Shown here: piece by piece, positions 29,255-39,036 of the stretch | Layout: each line of letters begins with the position of its first letter | How positions within the stretch are numbered: position 1 is the stretch's first letter | Assembly: GCF_020857975.1 (NCBI RefSeq) | Contig: NZ_JACWUO010000015.1 | Span: 1-64,000 of the forward strand | DNA: 64,000 bases | Source of the DNA: Stenotrophomonas rhizophila | GTDB taxonomy: Bacteria; Pseudomonadota; Gammaproteobacteria; Xanthomonadales; Xanthomonadaceae | Reading direction: 5' to 3' | Position numbers and translations under genes: made by a program | The notes under the pieces: generated by a model | Databases searched by the model: none | What the model was told of the DNA's origin: nothing | Seen by the model: the letters and a program-made list of their open reading frames with translations, nothing else

Positions 29255-30022
29255 TCAGCCCAGCTGCACCCATGCCGGCGCATGGTCGCTGGGGCGCTCC
29301 CAGGTGCGTGGCTCGCGGTCGATACCCGAGGCAGTCGCGCGCGCCTTGAGCGCGTCGGACACCAGGATCAGGTCGATGCGCAGGCCCAGGTTGCGGCGGA
29401 AGCCGGCGGCGCGGTAATCCCACCAGCTGAACACCCCTTCCTCCTCGCTGTGCAGGCGGAACGCATCGTGCAGGCCCAGCTGCAGCAGTTTGTTGAGCGC
29501 GCCGCGCTCGGCGGTGGAGGTCAGGATGTGGTTTTCGTTCCACACCAGCGGGTCGTGCACGTCGCGCGCGTCCGGGGCGATGTTGAAATCGCCCATCACC
29601 ACCAGTTCGGGGTACTGCTGCAGTTCGGCCGCCACCCAGGCCTGCACGGCCTCCAGCCAGCGCAGCTTGTAGGCGTACTTGTCGGTACCGACGTCCTGGC
29701 CGTTGACCACGTACAGGTTGATGATGCGTACCCCGCCCACGGTGCCGGCGATCACGCGCTTCTGCTCGTCCTCGAACCCGGGAATGCCGATCTGCACGTC
29801 CTGCGCCGGTTCGCGCGACAGCAGCGCGACGCCGTTGTAGGTCTTCTGCCCGGCAAACACGCTGCGGTAGCCCAGCCCGGCCAGCACCGCATCGGGGAAC
29901 TTGTGGTCCTCCATCTTGGTTTCCTGGATACCGACCACATCCGGCGCGAACGCGGTGAGCCACTGTTCCAGGTGCGGCAGGCGCACGTTGAGCGAATTGA
30001 CGTTCCAGGAGGCGATTTTCAT
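29255..30022 (-). CDS. xth: Exonuclease III
   Basis: A 255-residue AP endonuclease/3'-5' exonuclease for base-excision repair. It begins MKIASWNVNSLNVRLPHLEQ and has the family motifs GIQETKMEDHKFP, INLYVVNGQ, VMGDFNIAPDARDV and the C-terminal RPSDHAPAWVQL. ATG 30022 gives the exact conserved N-terminus. Its length is standard. It is separated from the aldehyde dehydrogenase gene by SMAG-type repeats and is probably transcribed alone. Confidence 0.96.
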   Translation of the reverse strand: MKIASWNVNSLNVRLPHLEQWLTAFAPDVVGIQETKMEDHKFPDAVLAGLGYRSVFAGQKTYNGVALLSREPAQDVQIGIPGFEDEQKRVIAGTVGGVRIINLYVVNGQDVGTDKYAYKLRWLEAVQAWVAAELQQYPELVVMGDFNIAPDARDVHDPLVWNENHILTSTAERGALNKLLQLGLHDAFRLHSEEEGVFSWWDYRAAGFRRNLGLRIDLILVSDALKARATASGIDREPRTWERPSDHAPAWVQLG

Positions 30023-30080
30023 GGGGATCATTCTACCTGCGGGGCACCGGCGCGGTGGGTACCCCGCGCGCTGCGGCCAT

Positions 30081-30190
30081 GTACCGACCAACGGTCGGTA
30101 CCTACCCGGCGCGGTAAACCAACGGTCGGTACATGGCCGGTGCGGTAGCCACCGACCGTTGGTCGGTGGGCCGGGATCGGTGGGCCGGGA
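30081..30190. repeat. Cluster of SMAG-type palindromes
   Basis: The 168-base space holds an inverted copy (GTACCGACC...GGTACCTAC, 30081-30105), a partial copy (around 30115-30134) and a GTAG-headed copy (30145-30170, ACCGACCGTTGGTCGGT). Right after it, GTGGGCCGGGATC occurs twice in tandem (from about 30166 and 30180). Confidence 0.75.
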
Positions 30191-31606
30191 TCACCGCAAC
30201 AGCACCTTCAACATGCCGGCAATCTTCGAATACGGCGGCTTGAGCAGGTCGCTGGCCGCCCAGCGCGACTGCCACAGCACCGGCAGCCGCTTGCTCAGCC
30301 CGTCGAAGCCGGCACGGCCGTGGTAGGCGCCCATGCCGCTGGGGCCGACGCCACCGAACGGCAGGCCGTTGATGGCGAAGTGCAGCAAGGTGTCGTTGAC
30401 GGTGACGCCGCCGGCCACGATCCGGCCCAGCACGCGCTCGACCACCTCACGCTGCTGGCTGAACACATACAGCGCCAGCGGCCGGTCGCGCGCCTCCACC
30501 CCGGCCAGCGCGGCGTCCAGGTCCGGATAGGCGCAGACCGGCAGGATCGGGCCGAAGATCTCTTCCTGCATCAGGTCCAGGTCGGCCGGCGGGTCGAGCA
30601 CGATGGTCGGCACCATCAGACGTTCGCGCGCGGCCCGTTCCGGATCGACCGTGGCCAGCTCGATCACCGGCACCCCGCGTGCGCGGGCCTGGTCCAGGTA
30701 GCCGCGCAGGCGCCGGTACTGGCCCTCGTGGATGATCCGGGTGTAATCGGCGGCATCGCTGAAATCGCCGTAACGCGCGCGTACCTGGGTCTGCAACTGC
30801 TGCACCAGTTCGCGCTGGCGGGCGCCGTCGATCAGCACGTAATCCGGCGCGATGCAGGTCTGCCCGGCGTTGAACCATTTGCCGGTGGCCAGGCGCGCTG
30901 CCGCCCTGTCCAGCGGATAGTCGCTGCACACGATCGCCGGGGACTTGCCGCCCAGTTCCAGGGTCAGCGGGGTCAGGTGCGCGGCGGCGGCGGCCATGAC
31001 CTTGCGCCCGACCGCGGTGGAGCCAGTGAATACCAGGTGGTCCAGCGGCGCGCTGGCCAGCGCGCTGGCCAGCGCTGCATCGCCCTGCACCACCGCTACC
31101 CGGGCGGGCGGGAACACCTCGGCCAGCAGCGCCTGCAGGAACGCGCTGGTGCGCGGGGTGTGTTCGGAGGGTTTGAGGATGACGTGGTTGCCCGCCGCGA
31201 TCGCGGTGGCCAGGGGGATCAGCGCCAGGTTGACCGGGTAGTTCCACGGCGCGATCACCCCGACCACGCCCAGCGGTACCGGCCGGAGCTGCGCGCGCGC
31301 CGGCCAGAACCGCCAGCCGACGCCAACCCGGCGCGGCCGCGCCCAGCGCCGCAGGTGCGCGCGCAGGTGGTCGATCTCGCCAAGCACGGTCATCCCATCG
31401 GCGATCAGGGATTCGCGGGTGGAGCGGTGGCCGAAATCGGCCGCGATCGCCTCGGCCATCTGCGGCAGGCGCGCCTTGAAGGCCATGCGCAGGCGCAGCA
31501 GATCATCGTCGCGCTGCGCCAGCGACGGACGGTTGGCCTGCCAGGCGGCACGCAAGGCATGCAGGATCGCGGGAAGCGCGAGGGGATCGGTAGGGGCATC
31601 GCTCAT
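30191..31606 (-). CDS. Coniferyl-aldehyde-dehydrogenase-type aldehyde dehydrogenase
   Basis: A 471-residue NAD(P)-dependent aldehyde dehydrogenase. The catalytic Glu lies in TPLTLELGGKSP and the catalytic Cys in WFNAGQTCIAPDYV; PWNYPVNLALIPLATA is the cofactor-binding segment. The TCIAPDYV context and C-terminal tail (KPPYSKIAGMLKVLLR) place it with class 3-like and coniferyl-aldehyde enzymes. The true substrate could be any long-chain or aromatic aldehyde. Repeats flank both ends, so it is probably a single-gene unit. Confidence 0.9.
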   Translation of the reverse strand: MSDAPTDPLALPAILHALRAAWQANRPSLAQRDDDLLRLRMAFKARLPQMAEAIAADFGHRSTRESLIADGMTVLGEIDHLRAHLRRWARPRRVGVGWRFWPARAQLRPVPLGVVGVIAPWNYPVNLALIPLATAIAAGNHVILKPSEHTPRTSAFLQALLAEVFPPARVAVVQGDAALASALASAPLDHLVFTGSTAVGRKVMAAAAAHLTPLTLELGGKSPAIVCSDYPLDRAAARLATGKWFNAGQTCIAPDYVLIDGARQRELVQQLQTQVRARYGDFSDAADYTRIIHEGQYRRLRGYLDQARARGVPVIELATVDPERAARERLMVPTIVLDPPADLDLMQEEIFGPILPVCAYPDLDAALAGVEARDRPLALYVFSQQREVVERVLGRIVAGGVTVNDTLLHFAINGLPFGGVGPSGMGAYHGRAGFDGLSKRLPVLWQSRWAASDLLKPPYSKIAGMLKVLLR

Positions 31607-31670
31607 GGGCCGACTATAGCGGCAGCACCTGTGATGGCAGGATCGGGGCGCGTCTCCGAAAGTGCATGGG

Positions 31671-31694
31671 GAGCCGGCCAGCGGCCGGCACTAC
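31671..31694. repeat. Single inverted SMAG palindrome
   Basis: The core GCCGGCCAGCGGCCGGC ends in an inverted GTAG head (CTAC at 31691-31694). It lies just before the terminator between two minus-strand genes. Confidence 0.75.
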
Positions 31695-31705
31695 CCGAAA
31701 CGCGA

Positions 31706-31735
31706 AAAGGGCCGCGATTGGCATCGCGGCCCTTT
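31706..31735 (-). terminator. Terminator downstream of the MHS transporter gene
   Basis: A 13-bp perfect stem, AAAGGGCCGCGAT (31706-31718) with its complement (31723-31735), and a four-base loop. On the minus strand it ends in a T-rich tail. It lies 20 bases after the transporter stop. Confidence 0.85.
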
Positions 31736-31757
31736 GTTCGTGTGGTGCGAACCAACG

Positions 31758-33407
31758 TTACAGCGTGATATCCACCCCGCGCGTCTCGCGCAGGAACAAC
31801 CCGCCGACCACGACCGTCATCAACGCGATGATGATCGGGTACCACAGGCCGTAGTACAGGTTGCCGGTGCCGGCCACCAGCGCGAAGGAAATCGCCGGCA
31901 GGAAGCCGCCGAACCAGCCGTTGCCGATGTGGTACGGCAGCGACATCGAGGTGTAGCGGATGCGGGTCGGGAACAGCTCGACCAGGTAGGCGGCGATCGG
32001 GCCGTAGACCATGGTCACGTACAGCACCAGCAGCCACAGCATGAAGATGGTGCCGGGGATGTTGATGCGCGCGTTGTCGGCCTTGGCCGGGTAGCCGGCC
32101 GCGGTGAGCGCGCCCTTCAGCTCGCCACCGAAGGCATCGGCCTTGGCCTTGAGTTCGTCCTTGGTCAGGCCGGCCGCCTCGAACGAACCGACCTTGCTGC
32201 TGCCCACCTGGACCTGGGCCAGCGAACCGGCCGGTGCCGGCTGTACTTCATAGGGCACACCGGCCTTGGTCAGGGCCGCAGTGGCCACGTCGCAGGAGCT
32301 GGTGAACTTGCGCATGCCGACCGGATCGAACTGGAACGAGCAGGTGCTCGGGTCGGCCACGACCAGGGCCGGCGAGTTGGTGCGCGCTTCTTCGATGGCC
32401 GGGTTGGCGAAGTGGGTCAGGCCCTTGAAGATCGGGATGTAGGTGACGGCGGCCAGCAGGCAGCCGGCCAGGATGATCTTCTTGCGGCCGATACGGTCCG
32501 ACAGCCAGCCGAAGAAGATGAAGAACGGCACACCCAGCGCCAGCGCGGCGGCGATCAGCAGGTAGGAGGTAGTGGCGTCGACCTTGAGCATGCTGCTCAG
32601 GAAGAACAGCGCGTAGAACTGACCGCCGTACCAGACCACCGCCTGGCCGGCGGCAGCACCCAGCAGCACCAGCAGCATCAGCTTGAGGTTGCCGCCCTTG
32701 AGGCTGTCACGGAACGGGGTCTTGGAGCCCTTGCCTTCGGCCTTCATCTGCTGGAACAACGGCGATTCGCTCAGCTGCAGGCGGATCCACACCGACACGC
32801 CCAGCAGCACGATCGAGACCAGGAACGGAATGCGCCAGCCCCAGGCTTCGAACGCCTCGTTGCCGAGGAAGTAGCGGCAGGCCAGGATGATCAGCAGCGA
32901 CATGAACAGGCCCAGCGTGGCGGTGCACTGGATGAAGCTGGTGTACAGGCCGCGCTTGTCGGCCGGTGCATGTTCGGCCACGTAGGTGGCCGCGCCACCG
33001 TACTCGCCGCCCATCGCCAGGCCCTGGGCCAGGCGCAGGATGATCAGGATCACCGGGGCGGCAAAGCCGATCGAGGCGTAGTTGGGCAGCACGCCGACCA
33101 GGAAGGTCGAGATGCCCATGATCAGGATGGTGACCAGGAAGGTGTACTTGCGGCCGATGCGGTCGCCGAGGCTGCCGAAGAAGGCCGCGCCGAACGGGCG
33201 CACGAAGAAGCCGGCCGCGAACGCCAGCAGCGCGAAGATCATGCCGGTGGTTTCGTTGACGCCGCTGAAGAACTGCTTGGCGATGATCGCCGCCAGCGAG
33301 CCGTACAGGAAGAAGTCGTACCACTCGAAGACGGTGCCCAGGCTGGACGCGAAGATGACCTTCTTGTGTCCCTGGGTAAGTGTTGCGGGTGCAGGTGTTG
33401 TTGACAT
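31758..33407 (-). CDS. MHS-family (ProP-like) MFS transporter with a large extra loop
   Basis: A 549-residue proton symporter of the metabolite:H+ subfamily. The N-terminus (SSLGTVFEWYDFFLYGSLA) and GGEYGGAATYVAEHAP are family hallmarks; the motif FGSLGDRIGRKYTFL lies after TM2 and GWLSDRIGRKK in the second half. A hydrophilic insert of about 120 residues (roughly 345-465) with two cysteines (STCSFQF, SSCDVAT) sits between late membrane helices and is probably periplasmic. ATG 33407 has a GGGGA site eight bases upstream. It lies downstream of the DcaP-like porin gene; uptake of organic acids is plausible but not shown. Confidence 0.9.
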   Translation of the reverse strand: MSTTPAPATLTQGHKKVIFASSLGTVFEWYDFFLYGSLAAIIAKQFFSGVNETTGMIFALLAFAAGFFVRPFGAAFFGSLGDRIGRKYTFLVTILIMGISTFLVGVLPNYASIGFAAPVILIILRLAQGLAMGGEYGGAATYVAEHAPADKRGLYTSFIQCTATLGLFMSLLIILACRYFLGNEAFEAWGWRIPFLVSIVLLGVSVWIRLQLSESPLFQQMKAEGKGSKTPFRDSLKGGNLKLMLLVLLGAAAGQAVVWYGGQFYALFFLSSMLKVDATTSYLLIAAALALGVPFFIFFGWLSDRIGRKKIILAGCLLAAVTYIPIFKGLTHFANPAIEEARTNSPALVVADPSTCSFQFDPVGMRKFTSSCDVATAALTKAGVPYEVQPAPAGSLAQVQVGSSKVGSFEAAGLTKDELKAKADAFGGELKGALTAAGYPAKADNARINIPGTIFMLWLLVLYVTMVYGPIAAYLVELFPTRIRYTSMSLPYHIGNGWFGGFLPAISFALVAGTGNLYYGLWYPIIIALMTVVVGGLFLRETRGVDITL

Positions 33408-33423
33408 GGGAAGCATCCCCTCG

Positions 33424-33503
33424 GTAGTGCCGACCGTAGGTCGGCAATCGCAGTGTTGGTCGGGTGGTTTCTAATTCTGTAGGTGCCGACCGTTGGTCGG
33501 CAC
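33424..33503. repeat. Two GTAG-headed SMAG palindromes in the same orientation
   Basis: Copies at 33424-33446 (GTAGTGCCGACCGTAGG start) and 33479-33503 (GTAGGTGCCGACCGTTGG start) lie between the porin and transporter genes. They could trim or stabilise the mRNA between these two likely co-functional genes. Confidence 0.75.
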
Positions 33504-33510
33504 ACATTTT

Positions 33511-34938
33511 CTAGAAGCTGTATTTCGTGGTGAACTGCAGGCGGTTGATGTCGCCCTTGCGTCCATCCTCGATCTCACGCACGCCATACATGTACTCGGC
33601 ACCGATATCGACCTTGGGCATCGGGGTGTAGAACACGTTGCCGCGGATGCTCTGCACGCTCTTGGTGACCAGCGGGCCCAGGCTGCCGTCGTTGTCGTAG
33701 TCGCTGCGCGCATAGATCAGGTTGGTGCGCAGCTTGGGGGTGAAGGCGTGGCGCCAGCCGACGTAGCCGGCCAGTACCCCGGTCGGGTTGAGTTCGTCGC
33801 GGGCCACGTCGTAGGCGGTGTCGGCGGTGATACCCAGGCCGACGTAGCGGGCGATGCCTTCGCCGCCGCTGAGCTGGTAATGCAGGGTATCGCTGCCGCC
33901 CATCACCCACTTGCCGCCCAGGGTCAGGCCGCCGCCGATCTTGTCGACGTTGACGCCGGTGGTCTGGTTGTCGATCTTCAGCTGCCGCACCACGCCGCCG
34001 ACGCCGAAGGTGCCCCAGTCGCCCTTCCAGCCATAGCGCAGGGTCAGGTCCGGCAGCGAACCGCGGTCGGAGTTGCTGGACGCATTGGTCCAGGCCCCGG
34101 TCACCAGGTTGCGGGCGCCGGTGAGCACGGTGGTCTCCGGGTTTTCCAGGGCCACGCTGAAACCGCCCTGGGTGTAGCGGATCTGTGCCTGGCGCACGAA
34201 CAGCACGCCGTCGGTGGGGCCGACGAAATCGGCCGCTTCCGGCAGCGAGGCGGCATCCATGAAGTTGGACCAGGTCTGGCCGGCCAGCCAGTTGTTCCAG
34301 TACATGTAGGCGTGGCGCAGGGTCACCCCATAGGTGTTGGTGGCGGTCTGGTTGCCCAGCGAGTTGCCGAAGAAGTCCATCTCGAAGAACGCACCGGCCT
34401 TGTTGCCGGCATCGCTGACGTTGTCGATGCCCAGGTTGAAGCGCGAGAACTTGGCGTGGGCGTTGTAATCCACGTCCGAGCGCTCGCCGCTGCCGCCGGC
34501 GCCGGCCACCGGGGTCTGCCCCGGCAGGTACAGCGCACGGCCGGTAGCATCGTCGGCAAGCTGGCCGTCGCCGGTCTGGGTGGCCATGAAGTCGGCCTTG
34601 ATGAAGCCGCCGATCTTGACCGTGGTGCCCGGCGCGGCGCCCGGGGTGATGGTGGTGACCTGGATCGGCTGCTTGCCGGCCGGCACCTGCGCGGCCAGCG
34701 GCTGCTGGGCCTGCACCGTCTTCACCGCGGTGACGTCGGTCTGCGCCTGGCTGATCTGGGTCTGTTGCTGCTGGCTGGTGGATACCAGCATCTGCACCTG
34801 GCGCTCCAGCTCGGCGATGCGTGCTTCCAGCGCCTTCTCTTTGGCGGTGTCGGCCCACGCCACGCCTGGCGCGATCAATGCAACGAACAGGGCGGCCGCC
34901 AATGGCCGGCGTGTCGTCTTAAGTAAACGGTGGCTCAT
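33511..34938 (-). CDS. DcaP-like outer-membrane porin
   Basis: A 475-residue outer-membrane protein with a signal peptide ending around PGVAWA and an N-terminal coiled coil (KALEARIAELERQVQMLV and following Gln-rich residues). A beta-barrel follows, starting TVKIGGFIKADFMATQ and ending in the C-terminal aromatic TTKYSF. DcaP-family trimers take up dicarboxylates and similar acids; the periplasmic coiled coil is typical. A GAGAGGG ribosome site precedes ATG 34938. It lies upstream of the MHS transporter on the same strand and divergent from acs. Confidence 0.88.
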   Translation of the reverse strand: MSHRLLKTTRRPLAAALFVALIAPGVAWADTAKEKALEARIAELERQVQMLVSTSQQQQTQISQAQTDVTAVKTVQAQQPLAAQVPAGKQPIQVTTITPGAAPGTTVKIGGFIKADFMATQTGDGQLADDATGRALYLPGQTPVAGAGGSGERSDVDYNAHAKFSRFNLGIDNVSDAGNKAGAFFEMDFFGNSLGNQTATNTYGVTLRHAYMYWNNWLAGQTWSNFMDAASLPEAADFVGPTDGVLFVRQAQIRYTQGGFSVALENPETTVLTGARNLVTGAWTNASSNSDRGSLPDLTLRYGWKGDWGTFGVGGVVRQLKIDNQTTGVNVDKIGGGLTLGGKWVMGGSDTLHYQLSGGEGIARYVGLGITADTAYDVARDELNPTGVLAGYVGWRHAFTPKLRTNLIYARSDYDNDGSLGPLVTKSVQSIRGNVFYTPMPKVDIGAEYMYGVREIEDGRKGDINRLQFTTKYSF

Positions 34939-35031
34939 GTTGCCCTCTCTCCCGGGTGGCAATGCGAACGCCGCGCTGGGCACGGTCGAGCCGACAGTGC
35001 GGCCGATTGACGCATCCCGCTATTGGCCATT

Positions 35032-35043
35032 GGTCGTACGACC
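35032..35043. promoter_or_regulatory. Perfect palindrome upstream of the porin gene
   Basis: GGTCGTACGACC is a 12-bp perfect dyad 94 bases before the porin start, in the shared 373-base regulatory space between the porin gene and acs. It is a candidate operator; the regulator is unknown. The same space also has a SMAG-like GTAG-headed element at 35064-35084 and diverged copies of GGTCGGGATGCC near 35136-35165. Confidence 0.35.
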
Positions 35044-35265
35044 CGGGCGCCGCAGGCAGCTGGGTAGGACCGACCCATGGTCGGGCTGCCCCGGCTCGTG
35101 CCCATGGCCCGGATGCCCTGAGTCGCGCCCCATAGGTCGGGATGCCTCGGGGTCGGGATGCCCCGGTCCGTGACCAACCGCCCTCCCGGCTACGACCATG
35201 GTCTATGCCCCCAGGCAACGCGAAGGCGGGCGGATGCGGCAAACTGAGGGGGATGGATCGCGGGT

Positions 35266-35280
35266 TATGCTGCGATCGCA
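35266..35280 (+). promoter_or_regulatory. Possible acs promoter -10 element and adjoining dyad
   Basis: TATGCT (35266-35271) resembles a sigma-70 -10 box and is directly followed by or overlaps the palindrome TGCGATCGCA (35271-35280), about 30 bases before the acs ATG. No good -35 box is present, which fits an activator-dependent promoter. The assignment is tentative. Confidence 0.35.
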
Positions 35281-35311
35281 CAACCCAAGTCCTAGTGCAA
35301 GTGAGGGTGCC

Positions 35312-37255
<1,944 letters not shown>

Positions 37256-37288
37256 CCCTTCACCGTGGCGGCCCAGGATGGGGCCCGT

Positions 37289-37318
37289 GGTGATCCGCGT
37301 GGAGGGACGCGGGTCACC
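37289..37318 (+). other. Strong hairpin between acs and the regulator gene, no U-run
   Basis: GGTGATCCGCGT (37289-37300) pairs with ACGCGGGTCACC (37307-37318), with a single G-U-type pair, around a six-base loop. No T-run follows. It may protect the acs mRNA end or lower read-through into the regulator gene, 63 bases downstream. Confidence 0.55.
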
Positions 37319-37380
37319 ATTGGAACGCAATCCTGCACACGGTCACGGTGCCTGCCGGCTCCATCTGGTTAGCTATCCCC

Positions 37381-38046
37381 ATGACAACCCTCCTGATTGC
37401 CGATGACCACCCGCTGTTCCGCGAAGCCCTTCGCGGCGCGGTGCAACGGGTCATTCCCGGTGTGCAGCTGTATGAAGCCGACAGCGTGGAAGCGCTGTAC
37501 CAGCTGGCCGACCAGCACACCGACGCCGACCTGGTGCTGATGGACCTCAACATGCCCGGCGCGCAGGGCTTCAACGCACTGGTGCACATGCGTGCGCTGC
37601 ACCCGCAGCTGCCGGTGGTGGTGGTCTCCGCGCGCGAAGAGCCGACCGTGATGCGTCGCGCGCTGGACCATGGCGCGTTCGGCTTCATCCCCAAATCCGC
37701 CGATTCGGACACCATCGGCCATGCGCTGGGCACCATTCTGGATGGCGAGACCTGGGCGCCGCCGGAGGCGCACACCGTGCCGCCGACCGGGCGCGAGGAA
37801 CGCGAGATCGGCCAGCGCCTGCGCGAACTGACCCCGCAGCAGTTCCGCGTGCTGCAGATGCTCGGCGTCGGCCGCCTCAACAAGCAGATCGCCTACGACC
37901 TCAACGTCTCCGAAGCGACCATCAAGGCCCATGTCACCGCGATCCTGCGCAAGCTCGGCGTCACCAACCGTACCCAGGCGGTGCTGATGGCCGGCAAGCT
38001 GGCCATCGACGACGAGCAGATCGTGTTGCCGCCCGAAGAGGAGTAG
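37381..38046 (+). CDS. crbR: LuxR/NarL-type response regulator, CrbR/ErdR-like
   Basis: A 221-residue regulator with a receiver domain (acidic pair in LLIADDH, phospho-acceptor Asp55 in LVLMDLNMPG, Lys in FIPKS) and a C-terminal LuxR helix-turn-helix (LTPQQFRVLQMLGVGRLNKQ, then NVSEATIKAHVTAILRKLG). ATG 37381 starts the receiver domain exactly. It lies directly after acs and near a symporter-kinase hybrid. In Vibrio and Pseudomonas the CrbR/ErdR regulator activates acs with such a kinase, so the symbol is given by context. Its stop codon TAG is part of a SMAG head. Confidence 0.8.
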   Translation: MTTLLIADDHPLFREALRGAVQRVIPGVQLYEADSVEALYQLADQHTDADLVLMDLNMPGAQGFNALVHMRALHPQLPVVVVSAREEPTVMRRALDHGAFGFIPKSADSDTIGHALGTILDGETWAPPEAHTVPPTGREEREIGQRLRELTPQQFRVLQMLGVGRLNKQIAYDLNVSEATIKAHVTAILRKLGVTNRTQAVLMAGKLAIDDEQIVLPPEEE

Positions 38047-38066
38047 ATCCACGCCATGCGTGGATG
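38043..38066. repeat. SMAG element whose GTAG head supplies the regulator gene's stop codon
   Basis: GTAG (38043-38046) is followed by the perfect hairpin ATCCACGC/GCGTGGAT with a CAT loop (38047-38065). The TAG of the head is the in-frame stop of the response regulator. 38067-38250 shows no other recognisable element. Confidence 0.75.
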
Positions 38067-38250
38067 GCGCGATGCCGGAATGCCGGCGGCATTGTTCAAA
38101 GGTCATGCCCTGCCGAACGTTGCGGCGCCATCGGCAGTCGGCTGGGGCGCGACCCTACCGGCACTGCCTTATAGCCAGAGCTATGAATTCCAGAGTTACC
38201 TGCGCAATTCGCCGTAGCCGCTGCAATCCGCGCACCCGGTGCTAAGCTTC

Positions 38251-38366
38251 GCGTCCCCTTGGGGAGTAGCCGGATTCCTGCTGAAGGAATCGCCCGCATC
38301 AACATGCTCGGCCAGTGCGCCGTGGTGCGGGCAACCATCTTGGTTGGCGAGACCAGCGGTCCGCGT
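38251..38366 (+). promoter_or_regulatory. yybP-ykoY manganese riboswitch
   Basis: The leader of mntP contains both conserved parts of the yybP-ykoY aptamer: CTTGGGGAGTAGCC (38258-38271) and GCATCAACATGCTCGGCC (38296-38313), with a helix between and a closing arm ending near GGCGAGACC. This aptamer binds Mn(II). About 70 bases then remain before the mntP start and hold a GC-rich inverted pair (around GCGGTCCGCG/CGCGGTCCG), a likely expression platform. The RNA should allow mntP expression when manganese is high, as in E. coli. Confidence 0.8.
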
Positions 38367-38433
38367 GCGCAACGACAGGTTGGGCGCGTCCGCGGTCCGT
38401 TGCCCGCCATCGCCCGACCTGCCGCGTACCCCG

Positions 38434-39012
38434 ATGTCTCCTGTTTCGATCCTGCTGATCGGCTTTGCCATGTCCACCGATGCCTTCGCCGCGGCGATCG
38501 GCAAGGGCGCGGCCATGCGCAAGCCCCGCTTCTCCGATGCGCTGCGCGCCGGCCTTATTTTCGGCGTCATCGAAGGCATCACGCCGGTGATCGGCTGGCT
38601 GCTCGGCCGCGCCGCCCTGCAGTACGTGGAGGCCTTCGATCACTGGATCGCCTTCGGCCTGCTCGGTGCGCTGGGCGTGCACATGATCATCAACGGCCTC
38701 CGCTCCGAGCACGAAGCCGACGAGGAAGACAGCAGCAGGCACCACGGTTTCTGGCGGCTGGCGGTGACCGGCCTGGCCACCAGCATCGATGCGATGGCGG
38801 TGGGTATCGGCCTGGCCTTCCTCGATGTGAACATCGGCGTGGTGGCCCTGGTGATCGGCCTGTGCACGCTGACCATGGTCACCTGCGGGATCATGCTCGG
38901 CCGGGTACTGGGCAACATGGCCGGCAGGCGCGCGGAGATCGTCGGCGGCGTGATCCTGATCATCATCGGCGCCACCATCCTGTACGAACACCTCAACGGC
39001 GCGATGGGCTGA
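38434..39012 (+). CDS. mntP: Manganese efflux pump MntP
   Basis: A 192-residue, six-helix membrane protein with two related halves, each carrying the conserved acidic motif: [15 protein letters not shown] and [12 protein letters not shown]. It exports Mn(II). ATG 38434 begins [18 protein letters not shown], the standard N-terminus; the longer frame upstream runs through the riboswitch and is rejected. It sits between crbR and crbS but on the opposite strand to the kinase, and its riboswitch gives it independent control. Confidence 0.95.
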   Translation: MSPVSILLIGFAMSTDAFAAAIGKGAAMRKPRFSDALRAGLIFGVIEGITPVIGWLLGRAALQYVEAFDHWIAFGLLGALGVHMIINGLRSEHEADEEDSSRHHGFWRLAVTGLATSIDAMAVGIGLAFLDVNIGVVALVIGLCTLTMVTCGIMLGRVLGNMAGRRAEIVGGVILIIIGATILYEHLNGAMG

Positions 39013-39036
39013 CCGCGCGCCGCCATGCCGGCGCGG

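Noticed and set aside
34935..35177. An 80-codon minus-strand frame in the acs-porin spacer
   Set aside because: It translates palindromic repeat sequence and overlaps likely promoter elements.
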